From Bacteroidota bacterium (GTDB lineage Bacteria; Bacteroidota; Bacteroidia; B-17B0; Aurantibacillaceae), in NCBI GenBank assembly GCA_013816615.1, contig JACDED010000005.1:1-64000 (forward strand): DNA of 64,000 bases, in the 5' to 3' direction. The translations under genes and the position numbers were made by a program. The notes below the pieces were generated by a model that was not told the DNA's origin, searched no databases, and was given only the letters and a program-made list of their open reading frames with translations. Positions 15,501-24,613 of the stretch are shown here, one piece after another. Every line of letters begins with the position of its first letter. Position 1 is the first letter of the stretch.

Positions 15501-17342
15501 ATGGCAAAGCAAGAGCGCAGGGGCGCAGGCCCCAGTAATAGTGAGACAGACGATCTTCCAAAGGCAAAATTGACATTAGCTAATTTTAAGCGCTCCATGC
15601 GCCTTTTTGGCTATTTAGGCAAGCACAAGTGGAAATTTATACTTGGTATGTTCTTTTTAGTTGGCAGCGCTGGTGTGGGCCTTATTTTTCCAATGAAATC
15701 GGGGCAAATGCTTGGTTATTTAGCCGAAAATACAAAACCGGCCCCACAGGTAAGTGGTGAGTTAATGCAGATTGGCCTTGTATTATTAATTATTTTATTG
15801 GTTCAGGCGGCCTTTTCTTTTGGTCGCGTTTATTTATTTGCGCAGGTTACCGAAAACGTTTTAAAAGCCCTTCGGCAAGATACATTTAAGCGTTTGATAC
15901 AAATGCCCATGAGCTTTTTTTCGAAGAACCAGGTGGCAGAATTAAGCAGTAGAATGGCAACAGATATTACCGTTATCTCTGATGCGTTTACAATAAATAT
16001 TGCAGAATTAATTCGTCAAACAATTGTTGGCGTTGGCGGTTTAATCCTTTTGATCTGCACTACCGAATGGGCCATTACAAAATGGTTTCTTTTTATCATT
16101 CCACCACTAACAGTTGCGGCAATTTTATTTTCAAAAAAAATAAGAAAATTTTCAAAAACGTACCAGGAAAAAATTGCAGAATCAAATGTTGTTGTTGGCG
16201 AAGCATTAACCGGTATTACAAACGTAAAAACATTTACCAACGAAGAATATGAAATAAATAAATACGATAAGATCTCAGATACCATTCGCGAGTTTGGTTT
16301 AAAATATGGCATTTTCAGAGGTTTGTTCTTTTCATTTGTAATGGTGTTTGTTTTTGGATCTATCTTTTTTATTTTATGGCAAATGTTGTTTGCTTTAAAA
16401 GTAGATGGAACAATAACGGCCGAAGATTTTGGAACTTTTATGATGTTATCCTTATTTGTTGCAGGCTCTTTAGGGGGTTTGCCCGAACAGATCGCATCCA
16501 TACAACGCGCACTGGGTGCCACCGACAGGGTGTTTGAATTAATTGATGGTGATATTGAGAACATAGAATTTTTGAAAGATAATGTTGTTGCCAAACAAAC
16601 AAAAGGTGAAATTGAATTTAATTCGGTTTTATTTAACTACCCTTCCCGTCCCGATTTTAAAGTATTAAATAATGTTTCTTTTAAAGCAAATGCCGGCGAA
16701 ACTGTTGCCCTCGTAGGGTCCAGCGGTTCAGGTAAAACAACTATTGCTTCTTTAATATTACGTTTTTATGACCCAACAGGTGGAAGCATTGTAATTGACG
16801 GTATTGATTCACGCTCGATGTCGCTTACCGAATTAAGAAAAAAAATTGCCTTAGTACCGCAAGATGTAATTTTATTTGCGGGAACTATTAAAGATAATAT
16901 TGCATACGGAAAACCTAACGCAACAGATGCAGAGATTGAAGAAGCTGCGCGAAAAGCCAACGCATATAATTTTATAGAATCTTTTCCTGATAAATTTGCA
17001 ACGCTTGTAGGTGAAAGAGGTATACAGCTTAGTGGCGGACAAAGACAACGTATTGCTATTGCCCGTGCGGTTTTAAAAGACCCGAGCATTTTAATTTTAG
17101 ATGAAGCAACAAGTAGTTTAGATAGCGAAAGCGAACATTTGGTACAGGAAGCTTTGGATAAATTAATGGTAGGTCGTACCAGCATTGTAATAGCGCATAG
17201 GTTGGCAACAATAAGAAACGCCGATAAAATTGTTGTTCTTCAAAATGGCGCAGTACAGGAAGTTGGTCCGCACCAACAATTAATTCAAAACGAAAATGGT
17301 TTGTATCACAAACTAAGTAAAATGCAATTTGAATTAATTTAA
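15501..17342 (+). CDS. MsbA-like ABC exporter (fused permease and ATPase)
   Basis: A 613-aa half-transporter exporter in the lipid A/multidrug class. Residues 45-340 hold six transmembrane helices. The ATPase domain has Walker A GSSGSGKTT (406-414), Q-loop VPQDVILFAGTIKDNI, signature LSGGQRQR (510-517), Walker B ILILDEATSSLD and switch histidine in IVIAHRLATI. It would dimerise in the inner membrane to flip a lipid or amphiphile outward; substrate is not determinable. A near-consensus TAATTTTA lies 14 bases upstream of the ATG. It stands alone, followed by the repeat region 17351-17617. Confidence 0.92.
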   Translation: MAKQERRGAGPSNSETDDLPKAKLTLANFKRSMRLFGYLGKHKWKFILGMFFLVGSAGVGLIFPMKSGQMLGYLAENTKPAPQVSGELMQIGLVLLIILLVQAAFSFGRVYLFAQVTENVLKALRQDTFKRLIQMPMSFFSKNQVAELSSRMATDITVISDAFTINIAELIRQTIVGVGGLILLICTTEWAITKWFLFIIPPLTVAAILFSKKIRKFSKTYQEKIAESNVVVGEALTGITNVKTFTNEEYEINKYDKISDTIREFGLKYGIFRGLFFSFVMVFVFGSIFFILWQMLFALKVDGTITAEDFGTFMMLSLFVAGSLGGLPEQIASIQRALGATDRVFELIDGDIENIEFLKDNVVAKQTKGEIEFNSVLFNYPSRPDFKVLNNVSFKANAGETVALVGSSGSGKTTIASLILRFYDPTGGSIVIDGIDSRSMSLTELRKKIALVPQDVILFAGTIKDNIAYGKPNATDAEIEEAARKANAYNFIESFPDKFATLVGERGIQLSGGQRQRIAIARAVLKDPSILILDEATSSLDSESEHLVQEALDKLMVGRTSIVIAHRLATIRNADKIVVLQNGAVQEVGPHQQLIQNENGLYHKLSKMQFELI

Positions 17343-17350
17343 AATTAAAC

Positions 17351-17408
17351 TGTCATCCCGAGGAACCAGGGATCTAAAAACGAGATGCTTCCTTTCGTCA
17401 GCATGACA
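17351..17408. repeat. Short inverted-repeat element (TGTCAT...ATGACA)
   Basis: TGTCATCCCGAGGAA and TTCCTTTCGTCAGCATGACA bracket this unit, with pairing of TGTCAT/ATGACA and AGGAA/TTCCT. It is the same style of element as the one at 54620-54677, a class of REP-like hairpins with TGTCA ends seen in Bacteroidota intergenic regions. Confidence 0.6.
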
Positions 17409-17430
17409 TGAAACAAAAAAATCAAAATTA

Positions 17431-17617
17431 TTTTGGGCGCCTTAACGGGCTGCTACAGGCTCCGCTTCGCTACGGCTTTTTGCCTTAACAGGCAAAAGAG
17501 CTAAACCTTTCGCATCCCTGGCGCAAGATCCGGAACCTGCGCCAGGGATTGCAGCGGAAATCCTTTTTAGCTTTTTCAGCTAAAAAGATTGGAGCGTAAA
17601 GCCCGCTCGGGCGCCCA
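17431..17617. repeat. Multi-hairpin repeat element, copy A (GC-rich, ~187 bp)
   Basis: The element has terminal inverted repeats TGGGCGCC (17434-17441) and GGCGCCCA (17610-17617). It encloses at least three hairpins: TTTGCCT/AGGCAAA near 17479-17496, the 12-bp stem ATCCCTGGCGCA/TGCGCCAGGGAT (17514-17525/17538-17549), and CTTTTTAGCT/AGCTAAAAAG (17563-17572/17578-17587). A related copy lies at 58961-59062. There is no ORF, and its GC content is far above the surroundings. The 17343-17644 gap holds only this and the shorter inverted repeat. Confidence 0.8.
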
Positions 17618-17644
17618 CATAATATAAAAAAGTGACTTTTAAAT

Positions 17645-18349
17645 TTAAAAATTAAACGCTTTTACGGTCTTATCTTCTAAAGAAAAATACTGCGTTGTAA
17701 TTTTTCTTTTTTCTGCAATGTACTTTGCATAAGCAGGAGAATAATTTTTACGCTCTGTGATTACAGCATCATAATTATCGTTTAAGCCAATTAAAAGCTC
17801 TGTAGTTTCGCGCACAGCAAAATCACCGCCTGATGAAGAGGATAAATAATCAACCAAATTATTTTTAACACAATAATCGGCAAACAAAGGATTTGATTTT
17901 TGGTTTACCATTATGCGCAGGCCACACACCTCAGCAATAGAGAGATCCAGCACATCGTCGAAAAAATAAGCTATTTCTTCGGGCTTAATATTTTCTTTTT
18001 CGCAAATAAAATTAAGCGCCGTTATTTTATCGGCTGCTTTTGAAAATGAATAATGAAAAGCTTCGCGTTTACAAAAATAAAAAGCTGTATCGTTCTTCTC
18101 ACCACTAATAATAGCAATTAAAGGCAATTTATCGTGCCGCATATAATGAGAATAGCGCAGTAAATTAGTTCCCATGCTATCTACTTCACTAAAATTACTA
18201 CTGCCACCATCTATCTTTTGCCCGTTATTAAAAACACCATCCCAATCAAAAATAAATGCTTTTATTCTGCTTAATTTATTTCGTAGTTCACGTACAGGTG
18301 TAACAAATTTGCCACCAATGTATGCGTATTTATTTTCAATTTCTTCCAT
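17645..18349 (-). CDS. HAD-family phosphatase, KdsC-like
   Basis: A haloacid-dehalogenase phosphatase of 234 aa resembling KdsC (3-deoxy-manno-octulosonate 8-phosphate phosphatase). The nucleophile motif is FIFDWDGVFNNG (D35, D37); motif II is in LIAIISGEKNDT, the lysine motif in FSKAADKITAL, and motif IV in EEIAYFFDDVLDLSI. It has no cap domain, as in the KdsC group. The first ~25 and last ~50 residues extend beyond KdsC, so the substrate may differ. It follows the transaldolase-CBS gene by 35 bases, and its ATG immediately follows the T-run of a terminator-like hairpin, suggesting attenuation. It is a candidate sugar-acid phosphatase. Confidence 0.78.
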   Translation of the reverse strand: MEEIENKYAYIGGKFVTPVRELRNKLSRIKAFIFDWDGVFNNGQKIDGGSSNFSEVDSMGTNLLRYSHYMRHDKLPLIAIISGEKNDTAFYFCKREAFHYSFSKAADKITALNFICEKENIKPEEIAYFFDDVLDLSIAEVCGLRIMVNQKSNPLFADYCVKNNLVDYLSSSSGGDFAVRETTELLIGLNDNYDAVITERKNYSPAYAKYIAEKRKITTQYFSLEDKTVKAFNF

Positions 18350-18351
18350 AA

Positions 18352-18373
18352 AAAAAAGCCCTTTTCAGGGCTT
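18352..18373 (-). terminator. Terminator-like hairpin between the transaldolase-CBS and KdsC-like genes
   Basis: Minus-strand AAGCCCT-GAAA-AGGGCTT (7-bp stem, GNRA-type tetraloop) is followed by a run of T residues that ends at the ATG of the KdsC-like gene (18349). It can act as a full terminator or as an attenuator for the downstream gene. Confidence 0.7.
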
Positions 18374-18384
18374 GTTATTTTAGA

Positions 18385-19395
18385 TTAAGATTTTAAATCC
18401 TGGATATCCAACATACCAACAGGTTTTCCGCCATCGGTAACAACTATTGTATCTACATTTGTTTTCTTAAATAATAGATTAGCTTCATTTAATAAAACGT
18501 TGCCATCAATAGTAATTGGTTCGCGGTATTCAAGATCGCTTAATTTTTTAGATAAGATGTCGCGGCCTTTATCACCTAATAATTTACGAAGGCTTCCATC
18601 GGTAAATACACCTTTAATGCTGCCATCTTTTTTAACTACTGTTATAGCACCAAAATTAAATTCAGTTAATTTAATAATAGCATCAGTAATGTTAGTGTCT
18701 TCTGAAACTATAGGATTAACACCATTGATAGCTTCTTTTACTTTTACCATCATTAAGCGGGTATCCATAATAAACTGATCGGTACCAACGGTTGTAAAAT
18801 TATTTTCAGTTAATTGTTTTAATATTTTTAGTGGTACAGTAATAGTGTGTACGCCAATATTAATGGCATTACGCACATGCTCAACCGTTCTAACAGATGA
18901 GAACATGATCTTTGTATCGTAACCATAAATATCAACCGCGTCAACGCATTGCTCAACTAAAGCCAATGCATCATGACCCTGATCCTGTAAACGGCCAACT
19001 AAAGGGCAAACATAAGTAGCACCTGCCTGCATAGCCATATAAGCTTGCTGAAGCGTATAAACCAAATGTACATTTACTAAATAACCTTTATCACGCAGCA
19101 TTTTACAGGCACGAACACCTTCTAATGATACAGGGATCTTAAATACTGTTTTATTAGGGTCAAGGCCCAGTTTAATCTGGCGCTCAGCTTCAGCCAAAAC
19201 TTCTTCTGCTGTATTTCCTAAGGCCTCGATCTGAAGCACAGGAACTATTTTACTAAGCTTTACAATTGTGCCGTCAATATCGGTAATCCCTTCTTTTTGC
19301 ATAAAAGTTGGGGTGGTGGTTAAACCGTTCAAGAAGCCTAATTTAAAACCTTCTTCAATTTCTTTTAAGTTGGCTGAGTCTAAATATAATTCCAT
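18385..19395 (-). CDS. Transaldolase/fructose-6-phosphate-aldolase-like domain fused to a CBS pair
   Basis: Residues 1-215 are a small-subunit transaldolase (TalC/FSA type): MELYLDSANLKEIEE, Schiff-base lysine K86 in TVFKIPVSLEG, TYVCPLVGRLQDQG and GVHTITVPLKIL. Residues ~225-336 are two CBS motifs with GVFTDGSLRKLL and VVTDGGKPVGMLDIQDL, which match the CBS pair of KdsD arabinose-5-phosphate isomerases (there normally TDGDLRR), here on a transaldolase instead of a sugar-isomerase domain. CBS pairs usually bind nucleotides to regulate an enzyme. The neighbour is a KdsC-like phosphatase. The 336-aa length exceeds ordinary FSA enzymes (about 215-220 aa) by just this tail. A role in a sugar-acid pathway is inference. 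Confidence 0.85.
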   Translation of the reverse strand: MELYLDSANLKEIEEGFKLGFLNGLTTTPTFMQKEGITDIDGTIVKLSKIVPVLQIEALGNTAEEVLAEAERQIKLGLDPNKTVFKIPVSLEGVRACKMLRDKGYLVNVHLVYTLQQAYMAMQAGATYVCPLVGRLQDQGHDALALVEQCVDAVDIYGYDTKIMFSSVRTVEHVRNAINIGVHTITVPLKILKQLTENNFTTVGTDQFIMDTRLMMVKVKEAINGVNPIVSEDTNITDAIIKLTEFNFGAITVVKKDGSIKGVFTDGSLRKLLGDKGRDILSKKLSDLEYREPITIDGNVLLNEANLLFKKTNVDTIVVTDGGKPVGMLDIQDLKS

Positions 19396-19465
19396 TTTAG
19401 TGTATTAAATTAAAGTGTAAAGAAACTAAAAAAAATTGGATTTTTTAGCATTGCTTATAAATAAG

Positions 19466-19491
19466 AAAACCCCGGAAAATTCCGGGGTTTT
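19466..19491 (-). terminator. Intrinsic terminator downstream of the 19513-20280 T9SS gene
   Basis: AAAACCCCGGA and TCCGGGGTTTT form a perfect 11-bp stem around a 4-base loop, with A/T runs on each side, 21 bases past the stop codon. Confidence 0.85.
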
Positions 19492-19512
19492 ACAGTAAAA
19501 TTTAAAAAATAT

Positions 19513-20280
19513 TTATTTTATGATCAACTTTTTTGTAACAGAGTTGTTTGCGGTTTTTATTTGTGCAAAATAAACTCCAGAGCTTAATCCATCTACATTA
19601 AGATCGATCTTGTTCTTTCCTTCTGCCATGTTTACATTCTTTTCTGAAACAACAGCGCCAAGAGCATTATAAATAACCACTTTAGCATTTGTTGCTTTTT
19701 GCGAATTAACTTTTATAACCGTTGCATCTGTAGCAGGATTAGGAAATAATTCGAAAGAAGAAAGCACGTTTGCACTCACTTCATTAACTCCTAAAGGACC
19801 ATTGTATTTAATGCTAAACTCTAACGAGTCGTTATGATTAGCTACGTTATAAAAACAATATTTTACATAACTGTAACCAACAGCTGTTGCTTCTGCAAGA
19901 TCTGTAGTTAAAATATTATATGAACCTATTACCTGCGAAGCGCTTTGACCTGAATTTAAAGTTAAAGCCATTAAAGATGTATCCACCTCAGCACCATAAC
20001 ACTGGCTACCAAAGCAAAAATGCGCATCGGCAGTTGTTGAAGTTGCAGCAACTACGTTTAACATAATATCGCGACGAACAACATGGTATGATTTTGTACT
20101 TGCACTAGTATTTGTAAGATCAAAATCAATACTTGTTATTGTGTTTGGGGTTGTATTAGATTCAATAATAGTATTAGCAGCAACTGTAGCAGATGTTGCC
20201 ATATTTGTAACTAAAATACTGTTTTGAGAAAGGCCTTTTAAACAAAAAAGAGAAATTAAAATAAATAAAGATTTTTTCAT
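19513..20280 (-). CDS. T9SS-secreted protein of unknown function (255 aa)
   Basis: The signal peptide is MKKSLFILISLFCLKGLSQ. The C-terminal ~80 residues are a type A T9SS sorting domain (SSFELFPNPATDATVIKV, GLSSGVYFAQIKTANNSVTK, ending KLIIK), so the product is exported through the type IX system and probably surface-attached via the sorting signal. The middle ~160 residues look like a beta sandwich, with a likely disulfide in CFGSQCYG, and do not match a family I recognise. It lies downstream of the CxxC paralogue ending at 20339, separated by a hairpin, and may be transcribed by read-through; no TAnnTTTG element precedes it. Confidence 0.8.
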   Translation of the reverse strand: MKKSLFILISLFCLKGLSQNSILVTNMATSATVAANTIIESNTTPNTITSIDFDLTNTSASTKSYHVVRRDIMLNVVAATSTTADAHFCFGSQCYGAEVDTSLMALTLNSGQSASQVIGSYNILTTDLAEATAVGYSYVKYCFYNVANHNDSLEFSIKYNGPLGVNEVSANVLSSFELFPNPATDATVIKVNSQKATNAKVVIYNALGAVVSEKNVNMAEGKNKIDLNVDGLSSGVYFAQIKTANNSVTKKLIIK

Positions 20281-20294
20281 TTTTTAAATTTTAA

Positions 20295-20326
20295 AAAGCC
20301 TTGCCAGCCTTAACCGGCAAGGCTTT
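20295..20326 (-). terminator. Intrinsic terminator downstream of the 20339-22291 gene
   Basis: AAAGCCTTGCC and GGCAAGGCTTT form a perfect 11-bp stem with a 10-base loop, between the paralogue at 20339 and the next T9SS gene. Confidence 0.8.
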
Positions 20327-20338
20327 AATTAATACAAA

Positions 20339-22291
20339 TTATTTAGTAACAGTTAATTTTTTAACCATTGAACCATTTTTTGATTCAACCATTACATTAT
20401 ATAAACCGCTAGCAAATTGGGTAGCATCTAATTGAATAGCATTAACACCTACGTTTAAGTCAACTTGTTTGTTTAAAACAATTTGTCCTAAAGCGTTTAA
20501 TACTGTAACGTTTGCTTTTCCTTCAACAACAGCAGTGATGTTTAAATTAGTTTCACCTTTAGTTGGGTTAGGATACACTTCAAAACTTACTTCGTTTGTA
20601 GCGTTAGCTTTAATAGCAGTTGGATTAGCTTGCGTTAAGTTGATATTATCAACATACATATTATTTCCATAATCAGATGTTGCAACAAATTTAACTAACA
20701 GATTTGGATTGCTAGCATAAGCTGACATATTTACCAAAACTGATTTCCATTGTGTGGCAGTTGGAATGAAAGCAGCAGTTGTTAATGGAGCAGTAGCTAA
20801 AACAGTTCCAGCCTGGCTGAATACAGTTGTCCAGTTTGCACCACAATCAATTGAAGCTTTAACTTCTAATTTATCATTTTCGTTATTTGGAGAAGCAGTA
20901 TAATAAGTATAAGCTACATCAAAACCTAATACAGGCGCAGTCATAGCAGTAAGATCTGTTGGTGGCAAATAAAGATCATCAGCATCACCGATTACACCAT
21001 TGTTGTAGAAATCGTATTTAGAAGCTCCTGTGTTAGTACCATAAGCACCAACAGTTCCTAATCTTGACCAAGTTGGGCCATTATCGTTATTTACTCTTGT
21101 CCAGTTTGTTGGAGGAAAAGTTACCCCAGTAAATGCTTCAGTTACAGGTAAAGCAAAATAAGTTGGTGAACAAACAAAAATTGTTTTAGCCGTATTGTTA
21201 GCAAGGTTGTTTTCGCCACCGCTTACAGCAGTAATGTTATAAGTGTAAGTATGAGAACCCGCAGTTGTAGTAAGTAAGTTCATTGGAATAGTAGTAGAAG
21301 CGCCAGCTGCTAAGTTACCAGTCCAAACTACGTTCGCGCCAACAACAGCATCTAATGCCGGAGAAACTGTAAAAGCAGTAATTGCATTTGAACCAATGTT
21401 TTTAACAGTTACCGTTGGAATTAATGTAGTTGAACAAACTACCGCATTAATGTTAGCTGTAATTGCTTTAGCATCGTTAGTTAAAGCAGCAGGTTGAGCC
21501 ATTGCAGCTTGTGCTACTTTTTTGTTACCATCATCCTGGATAAAACCTACAAAAGCAACTTCAGATTTATCTCTGATGTATGAAGGTAATACACAGTTAA
21601 TTGTAAAAGTTTGGTTTTGTCCAACGATCCAAGAAGAAGCCATTGGCGTACCCGCTTGAATAGAAGGGAAAGATTTAACTGCTACATCCTGGAAATACGT
21701 TTCACCGTTAGTTCCTGGTTGTGTTGCGAATTGAATATTTCTTTCAGTCATAACTAAACGGTAAATTAAAGAGCCTGTTGCTGTAAAAGCAGCAGTAGCT
21801 GTAATGTTTACTGTTAATGTAACTGATGAAAAAGTTGGATCCCATGCACGTGCCATTGTAATATTAAAAGCAGATGTGTATGAAGATGCAGTAGTAATAA
21901 CTCCATTTGTTAAGTTAGCCGGATGATCAGAGATCGCACCGAAAACAGTTGCATTTTGACCGTCAATTCTGCTTGAAGGTGCAGAGCTGATAGCATAACC
22001 GTAACCACCATTTGCAACTGATTTATAACGCCAGTCGATTTCTGTTTGGTTAGTTTTATATAAAGACCATGTTGGAGTTGGAGCCGAAGGAATTGGCACC
22101 TGCCATTTAAGAGGAATTATTTTAGTAACGTTTGTTGGCGATAATAAAAGTAAGTTCAAACCAGGGTTAGTAGATGCACACGGAGGACACGTTTCTCCTG
22201 TGAACTCTTCGTATAATGACATACGTGGAGATTGAGCTACAGCTACAACTCCTGCAATCATTAATCCAAATGTTAGTAGATTTTTTTTCAT
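20339..22291 (-). CDS. T9SS-secreted thioredoxin-like CxxC protein, paralogue 1
   Basis: 650 aa. Signal peptide MKKNLLTFGLMIAGVVAVAQ is followed by EEFTGETCPPCASTNPGLN, a CPPC motif (C35, C38) at the start of an Omp28/thioredoxin-like domain (about residues 24-275). Residues ~280-375 look like an Ig-like domain (SNAITAFTVSPALDG-type strands) and ~390-560 a choice-of-anchor J/cleaved-adhesin jelly roll (FPPTNWTRVNNDNGPTW, DDLYLPPTDLT). The C-terminus is a type A T9SS sorting domain ending KKLTVTK. It is one of three tandem paralogues. A TATATTTG element lies at 22326-22333. A secreted disulfide or redox role is plausible from CPPC but unproven. Confidence 0.82.
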   Translation of the reverse strand: MKKNLLTFGLMIAGVVAVAQSPRMSLYEEFTGETCPPCASTNPGLNLLLLSPTNVTKIIPLKWQVPIPSAPTPTWSLYKTNQTEIDWRYKSVANGGYGYAISSAPSSRIDGQNATVFGAISDHPANLTNGVITTASSYTSAFNITMARAWDPTFSSVTLTVNITATAAFTATGSLIYRLVMTERNIQFATQPGTNGETYFQDVAVKSFPSIQAGTPMASSWIVGQNQTFTINCVLPSYIRDKSEVAFVGFIQDDGNKKVAQAAMAQPAALTNDAKAITANINAVVCSTTLIPTVTVKNIGSNAITAFTVSPALDAVVGANVVWTGNLAAGASTTIPMNLLTTTAGSHTYTYNITAVSGGENNLANNTAKTIFVCSPTYFALPVTEAFTGVTFPPTNWTRVNNDNGPTWSRLGTVGAYGTNTGASKYDFYNNGVIGDADDLYLPPTDLTAMTAPVLGFDVAYTYYTASPNNENDKLEVKASIDCGANWTTVFSQAGTVLATAPLTTAAFIPTATQWKSVLVNMSAYASNPNLLVKFVATSDYGNNMYVDNINLTQANPTAIKANATNEVSFEVYPNPTKGETNLNITAVVEGKANVTVLNALGQIVLNKQVDLNVGVNAIQLDATQFASGLYNVMVESKNGSMVKKLTVTK

Positions 22292-22325
22292 GATTTTTAA
22301 ATTGATTTAGTTATTAATAGTCTAA

Positions 22326-22356
22326 CAAATATAATCATCCACGTTTAATATATCAA
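22326..22356 (-). promoter_or_regulatory. Promoter for CxxC paralogue 1
   Basis: Minus-strand TATATTTG (22326-22333) with TTG (22354-22356) after a 20-base spacer; the ATG is 35 bases downstream. Confidence 0.65.
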
Positions 22357-22480
22357 GCAGAATTGTGTTAAAAACAAAAGTTTCATTATGGGCTTCAACT
22401 CGCCCGCTAATTCATGCATTTAGCCACTTTTAAACATTCAAAAAACTCATTTTTGAGGTTCATCTAAATAATCTAAAAAC

Positions 22481-22516
22481 AAAAAAGGCTGCTTTTTAAA
22501 GAAAGCAGCCTTTTTT
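22481..22516 (-). terminator. Intrinsic terminator downstream of CxxC paralogue 2
   Basis: A perfect 15-bp stem AAAAAAGGCTGCTTT / AAAGCAGCCTTTTTT with a 6-base loop, 18 bases past the stop of the gene ending at 22535. The interval 22334-22480 otherwise shows nothing recognisable. Confidence 0.88.
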
Positions 22517-22534
22517 AGAAAAAATTAAAATTCC

Positions 22535-24523
22535 TTACTTTGAAATGATCAGTTTTTTAGTCTGTTTTTTGTTTTCAGATTGTAAAGTTATAATGTAAAC
22601 ACCTGCTGCTAAATTTTTGCAATCAAAATTTACATTATTTGATCCAATATTTAATTTATGATCGTTACTATAAACTAATTGCCCTATCGAATTCATAACA
22701 CTTATTTTTACTTCTGCATTTACAGCCGCTTTTACAAAAACAGTTGCTTCATCAGTTGCAGGATTTGGATAAATTTCAAACTCTAAATTAACAGCTTCTG
22801 TGTTTTTTACTGATAAAGGACTGGTTTGTTGTAAATTAATATTATCTAAAAACAAACGATTACCTACATTACTCTTACCCCAAAATTTTACTAATACCTG
22901 TGGTGCATTTGCATAAGCTGCTAAAGGTATAGCCGTGGTTGACCATTGTGCGGCTGTTGGAACAAAGAATGTAGCACCGTTAACTGGCGCTGTAGCCATT
23001 GTACTTCCACCGTTTGAATAAATAGTAGTCCAGGTGTTTCCACAGTCTGTTGAGATCTTAGCTTTTAACGAATCTTTTGAAGATGCTGAGATCTGGCAAT
23101 ACGAAATATCAAATCTTAATTCAGGATTTGTAATTCCCGTAAGATCAGTTGGTGGTAAATAAATTTCATCAATATCTCCATTTGTAATTGAATTTACCTG
23201 GAATAACATTGATTCACCACTTAAACCATACCCCCCCGCTAATGTACTTCTTGTAAATGTATTAACGCCATTGTCAAGATTAAATAACGCCCAGTTTGTT
23301 GGAGGGAAAGTAGTACTTACAAAACCTTGATTTACCGGACCCGCGAAATAAGTTGTAGGTGTAATAAAGAATAACTTTTTAGTGTTATTGCTTGATACAA
23401 CATCGCCACCACTAACGCCAGAAATATTATAAGAATAGGTATGCGCTCCGGCAGAAGTGTTGATCAAATTCATAATAACACCTGTAGTTGCTGTTGGCGC
23501 TAAGCTTCCTGTCCAAAAAATATCTGCACCCGGAACACCATCTAACACCGGTGTTATAGTCATTGCTGTAATAGCATTTACACCATTATTTTTAATACTG
23601 ATGTTTGGAACTAAAGTAGAAGTACATCCTACAGAAGGAATTGAAATAGATAATGCTTTAGCATCGTTTGAAATTTGAGGCTGCAATGTTCTTGCTGCTT
23701 GGTAGATTTTTTTTGTTCCGTCTTCCTGCACAAAACCTACAAAAGCCATTTGGCCTTTATCATAAATATATGAAGGTATAGCACAGTTAACTACAAAAGT
23801 TTGTGTTTGTCCTGCTATCCATGTGCCCGGTAATAATGTACCCATGCTGGTTAAAGCTGTACCTGTACCAACTGTAGTTGGATAGGATTTTCTAACCGGA
23901 TCAGCAAAATCTTTTTCGCCATTAGTTCCTGAGGGCGAATCAAAATTGATCAAACGTTCAACTAAACATAAACGGTAAACTAAATTACCCGAAGCGGTAA
24001 ACGCTGTTGAAGATTGTACCGTAACAGTAACCGCGCAGTTGTTGAATAAAGGATCCCAGGCAGTAGTCATGTTAATTGAAAAATTTGTTGTTTGAGATTG
24101 CGCGCTGCTAATAACTGCATTGCTGATATAAAAAGGATGATCTTGTGGTGCACCAAAATCCCATTGATGTCTTCCATCTAAACGGCCCGCAGGCGCAGAG
24201 TTAATACCATTGGTAATTGAACTAGTGGGTGTGTTTTGACTTGGATAATTATATCCTGTAGATTTATAACGCCAGTCTATTTCTGCCTGATTTGTTTTGT
24301 ATAATGACCAGGTGTTTGACGGGGCTGAAGGAATTGGCACCTGCCATTTAATAGCAATAACTTTAGCACTGTTATTTGCCAAAGTTACATTTAACGCAGG
24401 ATTGGTTGATGCACATGGCGCGCAATTCTCTCCTGTAAATTCTTCAAATAACGACATACGCACTTGTGCATTTGTGCATAAAGCTGTTATTAGTAATGCT
24501 AAAATTAAGTAAGTTTTTTTCAT
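22535..24523 (-). CDS. T9SS-secreted thioredoxin-like CxxC protein, paralogue 2
   Basis: 662 aa, same architecture as its neighbours: signal peptide MKKTYLILALLITALCTNAQ, then EEFTGENCAPCASTNPALN, where the motif is CAPC (C34, C37) instead of CPPC; an Omp28-like domain; an Ig-like segment; a choice-of-anchor J domain (FPPTNWALFNLDNGVNTF, DEIYLPPTDLTG); and a type A sorting domain ending KKLIISK. A ~12-residue insertion (NYPSQNTPTSSITNG) precedes the conserved SAPAGRLDG. No TAnnTTTG element is clear upstream, unlike paralogues 1 and 3, so expression may differ. It is bounded by its own terminator at 22481. Confidence 0.82.
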   Translation of the reverse strand: MKKTYLILALLITALCTNAQVRMSLFEEFTGENCAPCASTNPALNVTLANNSAKVIAIKWQVPIPSAPSNTWSLYKTNQAEIDWRYKSTGYNYPSQNTPTSSITNGINSAPAGRLDGRHQWDFGAPQDHPFYISNAVISSAQSQTTNFSINMTTAWDPLFNNCAVTVTVQSSTAFTASGNLVYRLCLVERLINFDSPSGTNGEKDFADPVRKSYPTTVGTGTALTSMGTLLPGTWIAGQTQTFVVNCAIPSYIYDKGQMAFVGFVQEDGTKKIYQAARTLQPQISNDAKALSISIPSVGCTSTLVPNISIKNNGVNAITAMTITPVLDGVPGADIFWTGSLAPTATTGVIMNLINTSAGAHTYSYNISGVSGGDVVSSNNTKKLFFITPTTYFAGPVNQGFVSTTFPPTNWALFNLDNGVNTFTRSTLAGGYGLSGESMLFQVNSITNGDIDEIYLPPTDLTGITNPELRFDISYCQISASSKDSLKAKISTDCGNTWTTIYSNGGSTMATAPVNGATFFVPTAAQWSTTAIPLAAYANAPQVLVKFWGKSNVGNRLFLDNINLQQTSPLSVKNTEAVNLEFEIYPNPATDEATVFVKAAVNAEVKISVMNSIGQLVYSNDHKLNIGSNNVNFDCKNLAAGVYIITLQSENKKQTKKLIISK

Positions 24524-24613
24524 CGATTATTATTTAAAGGTTATTTCTTTTAGAGCCTAGACATCTAAGTTAAATATCAATTATTGAAAAATCAATATTA
24601 ATATGTTAAAATA

